A program made the translations under genes and the position numbers. 64,000 nt of DNA from Gymnorhina tibicen (Eukaryota > Chordata > Aves > Passeriformes > Artamidae), in NCBI GenBank assembly GCA_013399875.1, contig VXAZ01009477.1, positions 372,001-436,000 on the forward strand, read 5' to 3'. How positions within the stretch are numbered: the first letter of the stretch is position 1; each line of letters starts with the position of its first letter. The notes beneath the pieces are model-generated. The model had not been told where the DNA came from and made no database searches. It was given only the letters and a program-made list of their open reading frames with translations. Below are positions 1-13,539 of this stretch, piece by piece.

Positions 1-230
1 ATAGTTTCAAGTTGCACTAGGGGAAGCTTAGATCTGGATATTGGGAAGAATTTCCTCACTGAAAGGCTTGCCAAGATTTGGAATAGGTGGCACAGGGAAG
101 CGGTTGAGTCACTATCCCTGGATGTATTTAATGTATACCTGGTGTAGATGTGGCACTTAGGGACCGAGTGTTTGGTTAATGTTTGGACTTGGTGATGTCA
201 AAAGTCTTGGTTCTATGATTGTATGATTCC
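1..230 (+). mobile_element. CR1 LINE, 3' end (5' part lies outside the window)
   Basis: This is the 3' untranslated end of a CR1 non-LTR retrotransposon in sense orientation. The order of landmarks is characteristic: 'ggaagaatttcctcactgaa', then 'aggtggcacagggaagcggt', then 'gagtcactatccctggatgt', then 'tagatgtggcacttagggac', ending in the degenerate terminal octamer repeat 'tctatgattgtatgattc'. The copy is diverged by point changes and has lost a few bases in the stretch before the terminal repeat. It begins before base 1, so total length is unknown. No reverse transcriptase coding is present, as expected for the usual 5'-truncated copies. Low family-level certainty, high certainty that it is CR1. 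Confidence 0.9.
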
Positions 231-3200
231 ACATTCCTCACATTGAAGATAGAAATCATTAGAACAAATCAGAAAATTTGTCTATGATTTGTAATATAAG
301 ACAATGTAGTTCCTTCTCACGTCTTCTACATGTGTTCCAATACCATTAGGGTAGGCAATTTTCTCTTAATTTTCAATGACACAAAGAAATTCCAGACAGC
401 AATAGGCTTATTGTGAATGAAATCCAAATGTAAAACCAGTGGGAAAGTTGCAATCACAAAACAACCAGAAATGATTCCATTATGATCCTGCAGTGAATGC
501 TGGACTGATTCATGGTGTCCTGGCTAAGGATATTTCCACAGATGTTTTGAGAAATGAGCAAAAAGCTCCACTGGGGCTCCGGAGGCGAGTGTCCAGGTTG
601 CCACGTGGATGCCTCCAACCAATAGACAGTTCCTCAGAGGCTTTGCCCCCCTCCCTGCTACTCTGGCCACTTCATCCATTCCTTCACAGACCTTCCTTCC
701 TCTCTCTCTCCCTACAGTCTTACTATTGCTTTTACAAGCAGTAATTTCTGTTGACTGCATTTACACATGAATTATAATCCCCAACTCTAATTAGGTTCTA
801 CACAATTATTACAGACCTAAATTCTAGTGAAATGGTTCCATCCAGCTTTCCCAAACATTGACTTGGATGCACTTCTATTATTTTCCAGATCACACTATTT
901 ATGAATCATCTATTACTGTAAATAAAAAATTTTAAAAAAGCAATTGCAGAAAAGAATTGTTTTATAAACTATTTTCCTGACTGGATTTACAGCAAGAAAA
1001 TTTCTTGCCAAAAGGCTTTTTTACAGGACTAAATAAATAATAAATGTATTAGGAACCAATTTTATCTATATGTATGTATGTCCTATACAGTCTGCCAGAT
1101 CTTACCATCACCCCTCATGTTAAATGGACCTTTATCTATGCTGTACTAAACCTAAAGGCTCACTAGAAGATGTTCTGAAGCCTCAATTTATTTTAAATTG
1201 TGCAAACATTATTACAATAATTTACTCCAGTCCTCAGATCTGACTTGAATTGCTTAAACCTCGTAATCTGTCATACTCTGTATCACCTGTAATGTAGGAC
1301 TCTAGTTTCAACGGCATTCCATTCGAGTGGAACATCTCCTTTCAATGTCTGATTTTGTTTGATGCATTTTACTGTGTTAAAATATTCATTTTTTCCAAGA
1401 TCATTATGGTGTAAGAGCTAGAAAACTGCTTAGACAGAAAGCCACAATATGTGCTTTTATGCCATACAATGTTTACTGAAGACAAAAATTTTTAAATTGT
1501 GATATTACTTATCTCAAAACAAACAAATAAAAAATGACAGGAAAAGCCCTAGACCAACTCTAAAAGTTCTGGCAAATGCAGAAAAAATCCCAGCAGCACT
1601 CATAATGTGTTTGTTTGTTTGTTTTTAATTAGCAAAAGAACATTTTAAACAATATATGCACATGTAAATAAAAGAATTTCTAACAACATTAGGTCTCATC
1701 TGTGGTGCATTTTTCTTCTAATGTGGTAAGGTCTAGATTCAGAAAAGCAGCAGATGCCTTGACTTTAATTTTAGTGAAACAGATACAAGATGCTAACTCG
1801 ATAAATAAGAAATACCCTTCCTATGCAGCAGTTAATTATCCAGCAAAAGAGGTCTGTAATTACTTTGCAGTGATGTCCTTCAGTAATATAAGTAAAAATA
1901 GAAGAAATGGTGCTGTAGCAAATTTTAAATTCAGATAAGTAACAATACTTCCCAATACAGGCAGAAAAGTGAGGGTTACTTTCCAATTAGCTTTTATTTT
2001 TAATTTCCAATTTAAAAAAAAAATTGTCTCTCCTTAATTAAACTTGGTTTTTTACTGAAAAATATTTTTAAAAGCCCCAGACCTCCTCTCCAGCCCCATC
2101 CCCACCCCGCTTCCCCCCAGTATTTAAAGCCAGCCAAATATGCATCCATTTTCCAGTTTGTTATCCATGGGTATTTTTTTGTTATTGGATACAAATCTCT
2201 AATAGAAAACAGACAGATATACTGCTAAAACTTTTCACATGCTAATAAACATAATTCAAGCTGCCATTACATCACTTCCCAACAATATAAACATTTCTTA
2301 TTTCAGGGAACAGGGTCTGGCACTCTACTCACATTAAATCCTCTCCACTCCACTAGCAGACTCATTCATGTGAAGCAGTAAGGCATAAATCAGGATTAGG
2401 AGCGTCCAAACCAGTAAGTGCATGACGCTGGTTAAGGCTGATGATTGCTGTTCAAAGGGTAAACTATTCTACCACACCTTTTTGTCTAACGGACTTGTTT
2501 CTGGACAACATGTAAGCAACAATTTTCATGATACTTGGAAACAATTCCCAACTGCAGAAAACAATTGCAGAAAAGAAGTATCAGGAAATGACCACCTGAC
2601 AAGAGAGAAGGCTCTGCAGCCTTGAAACACACTGAAAATTGAGAGCATTGAGGGCTTGCCTGTGCATTACTCTAGATGGTCCATCTAAACACCGAGAGCA
2701 AAATGTGGATCATGGTCACTCATCTAGAGTAGCTCTGACCCTCCAGTATGGGAACAGCTACTGAAGGTTTGACAGAAGGCCAGCCCACACCAAGCCACCA
2801 GAGCAGGCTCATACCCTGGCAGTCAGTATTATTAAAGGAACTGGGTGAATGCTTACTTTCCCCAAGTAGCTTGTTCACTGAAATCAGCAATTTTGTGACC
2901 ACTGAACCTCCTCACAAATTCATGTCTAATTTGGTAAGAAAATCTGAATGAGGGTAAGAAAGGTTTATTGTTTGTTTCCAAATGGTGTATTGAGACCCCA
3001 TGAAGTTATGTTTGATTTTTAAATATTTTTAGAAGCAAAAAACCCCAAAAAACCCAAATGAGCAATTTTGTTTCAGCCAAAGAGAACATTTTGTTAAGCT
3101 GGAGTGAAAGTGTTGAGGGTCTCTGTTTCATAAAGCAATTGGAAACTTTTTCATTCTGGATCGGCAGAAATTACACGTTGAGTGTGTTTGGGTTCATACA

Positions 3201-4034
3201 CCTAACTGAAAAACCAGTTGTTTGCACAGCTGCAAACTAGGAGGTCTAGAAGGGCTGCTGGCATATTCAAAGAACATGCTCTATACCTTCACCCTTTACC
3301 CTTTTTACATCTCAGCCAAACCTCCTCCATCACCCCCAAGATATCACACTTTGCTCAGAATCTGTTCCTTGCTACAGGTGTTCCCATTCTAGCCGTATCT
3401 AAATATTGCAAATCCTCTACTCCCAACATGCGACATTCAAATGGAGACTTCCCTATTAATCTGGAGAAGTAAAAGTCTTTCAGAAACTCTTAATCATCTT
3501 TCAGGCATTGTCTAAAATAACCTTAACTATGGCAAGGCCGTTGCAGGTGTTAGCTTCTCCTTGGAGAGTTTACTCCCCTCCTGCTGAATACTCTGACCAA
3601 AGCACCAAATACCGAGTGTTTGGCTGTATTTTGAAAACTGTTCAGAGGAACAAAACCTTTGTGACTTGTAACACCAGTCTTCGTTGTATGAGTGTTAGTG
3701 ATTGCAGCAGCAAGAACTTTTGTGCTTATTCCCAGTGACCCATTCCATTAGAGACTACCTCCCCAGTAATGTCTAATTTCCTTAAAGACACTAAAATTTC
3801 CTTATACAGATATTTATTATGGGTTTAAAAAAAAAACAGCAATACCAACACCAACCCTGACAACCAGTAACATCATCTATGCAGTGACATCCTTGCATTG
3901 TAACTATTTTGTGAGTTTTCTGATATTCCCTTGAATTTACCTACTGTCTCTGATCTCTTGTCTAGGTTTCAAGTATCTGGACTTCTGTGTTTAATGAGCT
4001 CATGCATTTCAGTCTCTTAGGTATTCTGATAGCA
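231..4034. other. No gene seen; AT-rich unique sequence
   Basis: I see no coding region, RNA gene or recognisable transposon here. Open frames are all under about 85 codons, overlap on both strands and show no recognisable protein. The only simple repeat worth naming is a short (TTTG)n run at 1609-1627. A C-rich patch at about 2078-2117 is too short to interpret. Confidence 0.6.
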
Positions 4035-4057
4035 GTAATAATGATTATCATTATTAC
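4035..4057. repeat. 23-nt palindrome with a single-base centre
   Basis: The left arm GTAATAATGAT (4035-4045) is the exact reverse complement of the right arm ATCATTATTAC (4047-4057), with one T between. The arms are AT-rich and hold several TAAT/ATTA cores of the type bound by homeodomain proteins. That similarity is general knowledge of those sites, not evidence that anything binds here. It may be a chance or slippage product in AT-rich DNA. Confidence 0.85.
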
Positions 4058-6004
4058 ACATAAAATACCTCTTTCCAGAGCCCCTTTGTTGTGGGTGCCA
4101 GTCCTTTACAAAAATAGTCACCCACTCCTGTTCTTTGTCCTTGTCCTTCCCATCCCGTCTCCTTTACTCACTTCCCAACATCTTTATTCCACCACTGCAA
4201 AGTGGTAGCAGTAATATGGCCCTTATGCATACATCTTTTTCTGTGCAAAGTAGAAATTGAGAGTCAATCTGTATATACTCAGCATGTAAACCCATGCCTT
4301 TTTCAAACACAATGTTCACACTGTCTGAATCTACTGAACCCTGAGTGCAATGTCTACTTCTAAAAAACATTTCTCAGATAAGATTTTAAAATGTCTTAAA
4401 GCAGTGATTTTTTCACTGGAACAGAATAACTTTTCAGTAGAGAGGCACTGCAGTTGGGAATCATCCGCCACCAAATATAAAAACAACAAAAAAGGAGATT
4501 TTGAGACTCACCAGCTATCTCAAGGTAAATGCCAGCTTGCCAGTGTACCTTTCTTGATACTCAAAAGACTGCTTGCTTTATTCTGCTAAGATTCAATAAC
4601 AAAAGATGTCCTTCACAAAAACCTTTTCTCACTTTTACCCTTAAACCATAATAGTTTCATCAACACTAGTGCTCTAGCATACTTGGTGTTGACAAATCAC
4701 AGTTAGACAAGATAAGAATGTTTTGAAGTTCCCTTGAAACTAAGCAAATCACTCAGTATTCTTCCAGATCAAGACAAAGGAGCAGTATTTGAAAGGGGCA
4801 AGAAAATATAATGCAGACCATAAACAATATTTAGCAATAAACAAGACAGAATGAGTTCATGTGCAATACTCTCATTATAATTACCATCCTGTAACTAATT
4901 TAGAAAATAAATCAATTTTCACATCGCCAACACATATTTTGAAGATAACCTTTCACTGAATTGATCCAAGAAGCTGTGCTTTTCATGTAAGATCAAATCA
5001 CTGGAAGAGTTAATGTTAAACAGAAGCATCACAGAGCAAATAATTTTGCCACATTTCTCCAGGGAGAAGCAAGCAGCTCCACCACAGTGGTTAGTGCAGT
5101 ACTTTGCATAGTTTCATCGAACACCTGCATGCCTTATGAAGACAGAAAATGACATTAGTCTCCAGGATGATTAGCAACACATTTGCTTCATTTAGGTCTT
5201 CCCTATTCTGATCTGACATCTGCATAGAAAATTGTGTCCCCAGAGTCAATTTAGTGAGACATATATCACTTCCATCTGCATTGTAGGTAACCAGTGGGAA
5301 AGTTTGGGGATCCATGTAACACTTTCATACAAGGAGTGCCTGACCAACCAAGGCACAGTATGGATCTATTTGCAGAAAAGATTCACTAAAGAATGAAGTG
5401 ACCTGGGATCTGCACGGCCTTATTGTCTATCAGCCTCAGGCCAAACTATGGTAAAGATTGTGCTCTGCCCTTTCTTTTGAAGCCATGCCTCTATGAAAGC
5501 AAGCAAGCAGGAGTCTTGGAACTGAGAAAAGAGTACATTAAAAAGTTTGATCCTAGCCTTTTAGTTGCTGGAAGTGGTTTTATTAAAATCTTCATCAATT
5601 ACCTGGAAACAGAAGAGAGAATTGAAGTTGCCAAGTCCACAGGTGATGATCTGAGTAGTCAAGTAATGAGGAACTTCAGAAAACCTCACAGAACTCAGAC
5701 ACAGGGCAAAAAGACAGCAGAGGCATCTTAGTGTAGATGCAGCCAACATAATACAATCAGGAAAAATAGTCTTGGTACATATACTTCATGTTAAACTTGG
5801 TGTTGTAACTAGAGAACAGTACTGGTTCATCACTGACAGTTGTCCAAACTAATGTCATGTTTGAAACGGAAAACTCAGGGGCAGCATGTGGGGGGGTTTA
5901 TGTAACCATAAAAGCTGTGAATAAGCTGGATACCCACCTGTTGTTCACCAAAACCTGCAACAAAAAACTGAGGGACAGTCACTGTCACAAGTAGGTAGAA
6001 AAGA
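4058..6004. other. No gene seen; AT-rich unique sequence
   Basis: No recognisable repeat or gene. An open frame of 102 codons at 5423-5731 on the plus strand has no recognisable domain and is matched by an open frame on the opposite strand, so I treat it as chance. Confidence 0.55.
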
Positions 6005-6125
6005 GTTAGAAGAAATGTCTTCTTAACTTCATGGGTAATTCAGGAGTTTATTGCCAGAGGAGGTGGAGGAATAGATTTGAACACTACCACATTCAAGAAA
6101 ACATTCTAAAAATTAATGGATATTA
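6005..6125 (+). mobile_element. Possible ancient LINE (CR1/L3-like) 3' remnant
   Basis: The order 'agaaatgtcttcttaacttc', 'gtttattgccagaggaggtg' and 'accacattcaagaaaac' recalls the conserved 3' part of old CR1-clade LINEs, where 'aacttctt', then 'gccagaggaggtggtgga', then 'cattcaagaaa' follow each other. The terminal repeat is not preserved and the match is weak, so this could be coincidence. A profile search with amniote CR1/L3 models would settle it. Confidence 0.3.
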
Positions 6126-9100
6126 TATTTGGAAATGGATTTTAAAAGCACAGGACAAGAAATGGACACTCTAATAAAACAATTATGGATGCTGAAGGGA
6201 ATGTCAAGAATGGATGACAAGAAGTGCCCAGGTTTTTTTTTCTCTCCCTATTGTGATCTCCAGGTCCTATTTCCAGAGGCTGAATAAGGGCAGATGGATC
6301 ACTTATCCAGGCCAGTGGGACCTTTCTTACATTCTTAATTCTCCTGTGCACCAGCAGCTAAATGAAAATAGGTTTCAAAAATCATTGGGAAAGCAACCAT
6401 GATCTCCTTGAAATTAGGCTTCCTCTGCCCCGTAGTACAGCTGATTCTACACTGCAATTATGATGCTAAAATACAGATGTTTTGCATCTTCTCTGAAACT
6501 TGAGAATAGCAGGGATCAACCACAAATTTACCTCTTTCAAACTGAGTACTGAAAGCAAGATTAAGTTCTACTATTTCATTGACATAAATGGAAGTACACC
6601 AAAGCTTAATTTTGTCTCAGTGTTTCCATTAAAAAAAAAAAAACAAGCAAAATTATTTTTAAAGGAAAAAAGTTAACTACCTAGATACACATGTAATAAA
6701 AAATGTACTGTATGTACACATGCATTAAAAAAAATTGCACCATCTAATATCTCTTTTTGGTCAGGTCTCAGGTCTTACTCCTACTGAATTTGAAAGTCTT
6801 CCACAAGGAGATTAGACATTAATTATTTCCTTCTGTCTACCTGCTGCTGGCTGTTTCCCTTTCTCCTCTGAAACTTTTCATAGTGACCAGTTTCAGCCTT
6901 CGAGAACCCTTGCACAAACCTGCTGGGCAGTCACAGGCCTCTGTCAAAGTTCCCTTCAGCTGCAGTGCCACAGCATCCAGGAGTCTCCATCTGTTCCCAG
7001 CTTTTTTTGTCAGGTGCTTGCATATACCACCCTGCCTGTTCTTATTCTTCCTGGTTTAAAATTATCCCAGCATCTTTTTTGTTTGGTTGGTTTGTATTGT
7101 TGGGTTTTAAAATTTAGTCCATAGATTTTGTCTTTCATAAGTACTAGTCTGTAAATGCTGTTTGGAACCAATGCTCACAACACCCAAAAGAGCTTCACCT
7201 TTTCTGGTATGTAATTGCATCTCCCCAATAAAAGAAGGTATTCCACTGAAGGTATTCCATTCATGTAAACGAAATAATTTTTCATTACAGTTAATGTAAA
7301 AAATCAATAAATTCTTAGTGGGGCAGAAGGCAATAGAAAATTCAGAATTTAATGATGGAAAGTACATTTCCTAAGGACTGTTCTTCCATCAACTTCTGAA
7401 TGACTGAAATACATCATTGCTCTTGAAGTGCTCTTCTGGGCACTTCAGTCCCTGAAAGCTGCCTTCCAGCCTTCATAGCAGATCTATTTTCTCACACTTT
7501 CCTTGCAAGACTGGAGCAAATTTTACCAAGTCAAGTTGCTTCTAGCTGGTGGGAATATGCAAATACACAAATGCCCAGTAAGATCCTCTAAATGAGGACG
7601 CTATTGTTAACACTAAGAAAATAAAAATACTGGTATCAAGAATATAGAAGTTTTATGTTTATATTAAGAGGAAAAAATATTAAAAAAAAGTTTTCTATAC
7701 GTAGAAATGCCCCTTCTGATATGCCCGTTTTAGACTTTTGTAGTGATATACGATTTATGAAGCTGCGTACCAGAATAATAACAAAACCAAACAACCAGAC
7801 TCAGATCTGACTGGAAATTAATTTTCAAGTTGTTATTTCTTTCTTATAAACAGATTGATAGACAGACACTAAACCATTGATTTATCCCTGCAGAGTATCC
7901 AGTGATAATAAAAATAAGGGGATCAAACAATATTATCCTTACCACAGCAGACAAAAATTTATTATGAATCTGAATTCCATGTGGGACTAAATCCAGCCCA
8001 AGAAATAATAGTAACACGTAAGCTGCTCAAATTACATTTTGCTAAGGATTCAGAGTACAAATTGCCCAATTCAAATACAGAAATGTAAAAATAAGGTCTA
8101 GAAACAGATTTATTTTGAATTAATTTAACACTACCAGGAAAATAAAATTAACTGTCTAATGCAAATCTGCCAACCTTCAGGCCGTCAAGCAGTCATCAAC
8201 ACAAATTCCTGACACTCAAACCATGCATTGACCTCAGAATTGTACATATACACTAAATCAGAGAGGTATGCAATGTTTGGAATTTTTTAGCTATGCTTAT
8301 GTTGTCATGTGAATCCACCCTGTTTTGCTCATGGATTATATATTTGAGCTCTATATGGAAAGAGGGAGAAACAGAAAAATCTAAATAACCATGGGGGTGA
8401 GTAAATACTGTGAACTCACAGATTTTTTCAAGTAAAAAAAAATACAAGATCTTTTTCGCTGAACGTCTCTAAAGTCACTGGTCAGAAGAATCAAATAATA
8501 TGAACATTGATACCATTATTGATAATAATTGCAATATATATGGAATTTGTAATACTTCTCTCTCAAAATACTTAAATCACAGAATGAATGAAAGGTACTT
8601 GTTTTAAAAGTCAGATTCCATTGATATCTGAAATATCTATTATGGAGAAAAAATAGGCTTAATTACAATTGATACGCTTTTACAAATATTGTATAGCCTG
8701 ATTTTTATTAATTTAAAATTGAATTAAATACCCTCAAATATCTCTTATCCCACCTCATAGAGAAACACTCAAGGAAATAGTGAGACAGCTGCCATTCTCT
8801 GGTAGCAAAAATATGTCTAAAAAGAGTTGATGTTAGAGAATTTACCAAACAGTGACCTGAGCATTTATTCATGAAACAATATGTAACACAGTCATCCATT
8901 GTCCTGTATTGTCCAAAAATTTAGGTGAATTTGGTCTGATTTTCATTGTCCTAAACACTGTGTGGTAAATCTGGCTTAAACAGGTCAAAATATGATAATA
9001 TGCACATATGCAGATCATATGATGCAGAAACTTTCCGGAATAAGGGAAGCAAATGGCCTATTCATGGAACAAAGGCTGAGGGGTTTCCCATGGATAGTTT

Positions 9101-10250
9101 TCCACAAGATGCAGCAACTCTTAGCTGTGATGGAAGGATCTAGATGAGTCCCTAAACTGACTGGTAAAACTCTCCAAGCTTTGAAGCAATATGTCTTCCA
9201 TACCGGGTATTTGGAACATGTGTTCCAGTGCCTAGCTCTGAAGTCTGTAAACTAAATACTGCTCCATGTGCTGGGAAATATAAAGCAGAAAAACACTAAG
9301 AGTAATTGAGTAAGTAAATTACTGTAGGATTCTGAGTGTGGAAAAAGAGACAATATGCATATAATTGTTTCAATGTACCATGTAATTAGCATACACTGAG
9401 TATCTGTAATTGCTTGTCAGTTCAAAGCAGAAACATTTTCTATAATGTCAGTTGCTTTTCAAAATAAAGAACATATTTCACCAAGAGCAAGTTTTCCAAA
9501 AAGAAAAATTTATGATTATCAAAAAAAAAAAGGTTTTGGATTACTACATTTTAATTGGCCACCATTTGTCAATTTTTTTCCCCAAAATTAGCCATCTCAA
9601 AGCTAAGAACAAATAAACTTTTTAGTTTCACACTAAAACAGACTTTCACTTCAGATATAATACTGAAGTGTTTCATTTCAAATGAATAAAGAAAATGTTT
9701 CTAATTTTTGCACTTATCTTACAAATTGGCCTAGAGTAGTTGCAATGACTTCTCACTAAGAACCACTAGATATCTATTTCTACCTCTAGAAAATGTGCAA
9801 AATTTTTCTTGTGCTTAAAAAAACCCTATATTCCTCGGTTAGCAATAAAGCATTACTAGAGTGAAAGAAACCCAACAGGACATTGAGTCTAACTGGAAAC
9901 AATGACAGATTTTCCTCATAGGTCAGCGAGCACAGAAAATGAGTAAAACAAAACCCCACATTTTTCTCGCTAATATATTGGGCTTAAAGTACTGAAAATT
10001 CTTTTAACTTTGAAACAGAGGAACTTGATATTAGTCTTAAAGCTGAGAGAGAGAAAGTAAAAGAGAAGAAACTCCCTGAAATACCATGGAATCAGCTGAA
10101 AAAGACGAAAACTGAACAGGGGCATATTAAACCAATTACACTCAAAACCTGGTTTTTGGTAAGTTGTTCTTGCATAAATTGAGCCAAGAGATGGTTTTAC
10201 ATGGATCCTGAGAACCACAAAGTACCATTTCCAAACTGAAGAGTTTGGAA
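6126..10250. other. No gene seen; AT-rich unique sequence
   Basis: No gene or transposon recognised. Small items are an A-tract at about 6631-6643 and a 14-bp unit repeated twice in tandem at 7234-7261 (unit gaaggtattccact, one mismatch). A T-rich GGTTTG stretch lies around 7080-7105 and an A-tract around 9522-9531. Open frames are all short. Confidence 0.55.
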
Positions 10251-10306
10251 GTTTACAAGATGAGACAAAGAAGACTTGTAAACAAGAGTTTACAAGATGA
10301 GACAAA
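10251..10306. repeat. Partial tandem duplication, 37-bp period
   Basis: The 19-mer gtttacaagatgagacaaa occurs at 10251-10269 and again at 10288-10306, a period of 37 bp. After the shared 19 bases the copies are only loosely alike. This is the usual look of a replication-slippage duplication that has partly decayed. Confidence 0.85.
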
Positions 10307-11459
10307 CAAGTGTAGTAGAGACTAGAAAGGAAGAGACAGCACTGGTGTCTTTGTAAACCAAGTTCAAGAACATCTGAATCTGACCTAAAAAACCTGACAC
10401 ACGAAGAACTTTGAAGAACCTAGTTGTTGAAGATTTACCAATAGAGACTAGGATTAGTTAAAAAAAGAGAAAACATTCTTTATCAATAATAAGCATTTCC
10501 AGAATACACAGTGTACCCATAAGGGTATCCTGTCCTGATTTGCAAGTTTCATTCCAGAGCCCAATTGTGGGATAGACTGATGTAATCAGGCATCAGCCTG
10601 AGGCCTTAGTTTGAAAGGAAAAATATGATATGGAGAATCTATTCTGCCAAACTTTACAAAGGGAATCTTCTTAATTCAGGACTGAGGGGCTATCCAATTC
10701 TAATAGCTAAAATAATTAGAATTTTCTTGCCAACATATTTTCTCTATCATCAATTTTATCTTTCTTGAGAAAGAATTCAAATCTTTGGAGAAAATGCATG
10801 AGCCTGAGAATACTGGGACTGTTTGTTTACATTACTTTGTTGGAAACTATTAGGATATATTTTGCCATTTTTTTTATTACTTCAAGATGGGGTAGTATCA
10901 TATGGTTTGTAAGCAGCAAGCTTTGTGCACTTATTGAAAAGGCCTGTTTGCCTAAATATTCAAAGTACATCAGGTTTGGAGAAAAATATTCAATAATAAA
11001 TATAAGGAGATGGAAATAGGGAAAAAATTGTGACATGGGTTTATCAGAGGTAAAATACATAATACTAGTTGACGTCTTTCTTTTGATGAAATAATTGATT
11101 GTCTAAGCAAAGACAGTAATATAGACCTCATTTATCTAGGCTACTAGCATCTGATATTAATTACTGAAGGAAGTCATTAGTTTAACTGGAGATTAGTAGG
11201 TTCTCTGATGAGAAATGGACTGATGAGGGGAACATGAAAAAAATAGTTTTAATCCAGCAGGAGGAGTTTACCAGGAAAGGTCCTTCAGGAATGCATTGAG
11301 GATTATCATGAAACTTTTGTAGTTTTACTTTTTAATGATGTTGCCTCAAGGACAGTAGCAAAAAGCTCTTGATTTGCAAGAAGCGTCTCCAGTCTGGAGG
11401 AGGCAAGGGATATCATGAGCTGGAAGGACATGAGTAGAAGAGTGATGGAAATGGGATGA
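10307..11459. other. No gene seen; AT-rich unique sequence
   Basis: No recognisable gene, RNA or repeat. The stretch from about 11,280 to 11,460 could hold further decayed CR1 coding sequence upstream of the clear CR1 copy, but I cannot support that from sequence alone. Confidence 0.5.
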
Positions 11460-12087
11460 AAACAACATTGGCTATGGCATCCTAGCCTATATCAAAAAAA
11501 ATAGGGCCAGTAGGACAAGCGAAGGAATTGTACTTCTGTGCTTGGTATTGGTGAGGCCGCACCTCAAATCCTGTGTCCAGTTCTGGGCCGCTCAGTTCAG
11601 GAAAGACATTGAAGTTCTGGAGCTTTACCAGAGAAGGAGCAATGGAGCTGGTGAAGGGTACAGAAAGCAAGTCATATGAAGAGCAGCTGAAGGAGGTGGG
11701 GTGATTTAGCCTGGAGCAAAGGAGGCTCAAGGGTGACCTTATTGCCCTCTACAATCACCTGAAAGGAGGGTGTAGCCAGATGGGGGTCAGTCTCTTCTCC
11801 TAGGCAGCAGGTGACGGAACCAGAGGATGTAGCCTCAAGCTGAACCAAGGCAGGTTGAGGCTGGACATTAGGAAGAATTTCTTCACTGAAAGGGTTATTA
11901 AGAATTGGAACAGGCTGCCTAGGGAAGTCATGGAGTCACAATCCCTGGAAGTGTTCCAGAAATGACTGGACTTGACACTTAGTGCTATGGTTTAGTTGAC
12001 AAGGTGCTGTTCAGTAAAAAGTTGGACTCAATGGACTTCCAAGACTCAATGGACTTTCCAACCTTAATGGTTCTATGATTCTGTGTG
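11460..12087 (+). mobile_element. CR1 LINE, 5'-truncated copy (end of reverse transcriptase ORF plus 3'UTR)
   Basis: This is a sense-strand CR1 of about 0.63 kb. Near its start it carries the well-known block around 'ggtgaggccgcacctcaaat' and 'tgtgtccagttctgggccgc', which encodes the C-terminal end of the CR1 ORF2 polyprotein. It continues through 'gcctggagcaaaggaggctc', 'ttattgccctctacaatcac' and 'ggaagaatttcttcactgaa', to the end 'atggttctatgattctgtg'. The frame is broken by substitutions and small indels, so no functional reverse transcriptase remains. Near the 3' end the sequence gactcaatggactt is locally duplicated (12025-12059), which is not a CR1 feature. The 5' truncation point is approximate. 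Confidence 0.93.
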
Positions 12088-13539
12088 TGCAAGTCAGGTC
12101 AATGCAAGACCAACAAATAAGAATTTATCCTATAAACTGGATAATCATGAATTGAAAGTAACTGTGGAGAATAAGGACCATGCAATACCGACTGCAGAAT
12201 GAGAGGAGTCTTCTATTCAGGTTGTAGTGCTGCTGCAGGTGGGAAACCAGCACAAGCCCTGATTCATTGCCACAGGAGCAGACCCCCAAAGAGAGCTGCT
12301 TTCTTATCTTACCATGAACATACAATTGTCTTACTTCTGATAAAACAAGCAGACATTCCTAGCAACCTGCTCCCTAATCTGCACAAACAAAAAGGCCAAT
12401 TGTTAATATGGAGTTATCTGTTTCTCATTAAGGAAAATTAATATATATTGCTTAAAATCAAACTGGCTTTTTGAATTTTGCCTCCAAAATGTCACCATTC
12501 TTTATTGTCAGTTATCTAATTGCCATAAGCATGACAGAAGTCAAAAGGAGACCATTGTTTAAAGTTACTAGTGTTTTGATAAAGTATGCTACTTTTTAAA
12601 TATTATTTTAAAGTTATGCTACTGATCGTAACAAAGCAAAGTAAATATGTAAAAGCTTAGATCTATATTGCACAACTGAGATGAAACAGGGAAACTCCAA
12701 GATCATCAACTTACATAGGCAGTCAGAACAAAGGGTAAGGAAGTTATGATTCCTTTCTGCAGATGTTTGGACAAAGAAAAGAATGGGAGACAGAAGGGAA
12801 AATGTCTTCTGAGAACAGTAATTAAACATGCAGGCAGACATTAGCAATGGATGCTTTTCCACTACAAATAAGGAAAATGTCATTTTTCATATGTACAGTT
12901 CTGAAAGAACATTCCTGTGACTGTAGTGGAGGACAGAAACCTAGTTAATTTTAAAGATGAATTTTAATAAATTTTTGAAAAAGATTACTGGAAATGTCAG
13001 TCTTCATATAGATAGGATGGGATTTGATATTATGACCTCTTGTAGTTCTGTATTCTTGTACTTCTCATTAAAATGTTTAAAATTCCAGTCTTTTTCCTCT
13101 GTTTAGACTTACTGGTGACAGGATTTGCTAATAATAATAGAGATCAGAGATCACATTGAACAGGACTTCAGTGAACAGCATGGTGTGAGTGGGTGTGTGT
13201 CCATGTGCAGAGAATCATATATAGATCCACAAGTTATATCCATATACATCCAAAAGTTACACCATAACTTGGCTTAAATAACACATTACCAAACAGGTAC
13301 TTATATGAACTTGGCAATTCAGATGATAGTTAGAACACATCTCATTCCTTCATTATGGCATTTCTGGTAAAAGTACTATTACTCATGATATAATACACGT
13401 CATACTTCTGCTATTCACATAGGTATCATGCTTAAAGTCCTAAAGGTAATTTGGACATCAAATCCAGCTGCATGCTTGTCTTGTTACTAAATTATGGGAA
13501 ACCATAAACTATGGGAATATAAACATGCAATTATAGATG
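12088..13539. other. No gene seen; AT-rich unique sequence
   Basis: No gene or clear repeat. A short TG-rich stretch lies at about 13,180-13,202. Open frames below 90 codons look random. Confidence 0.55.
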
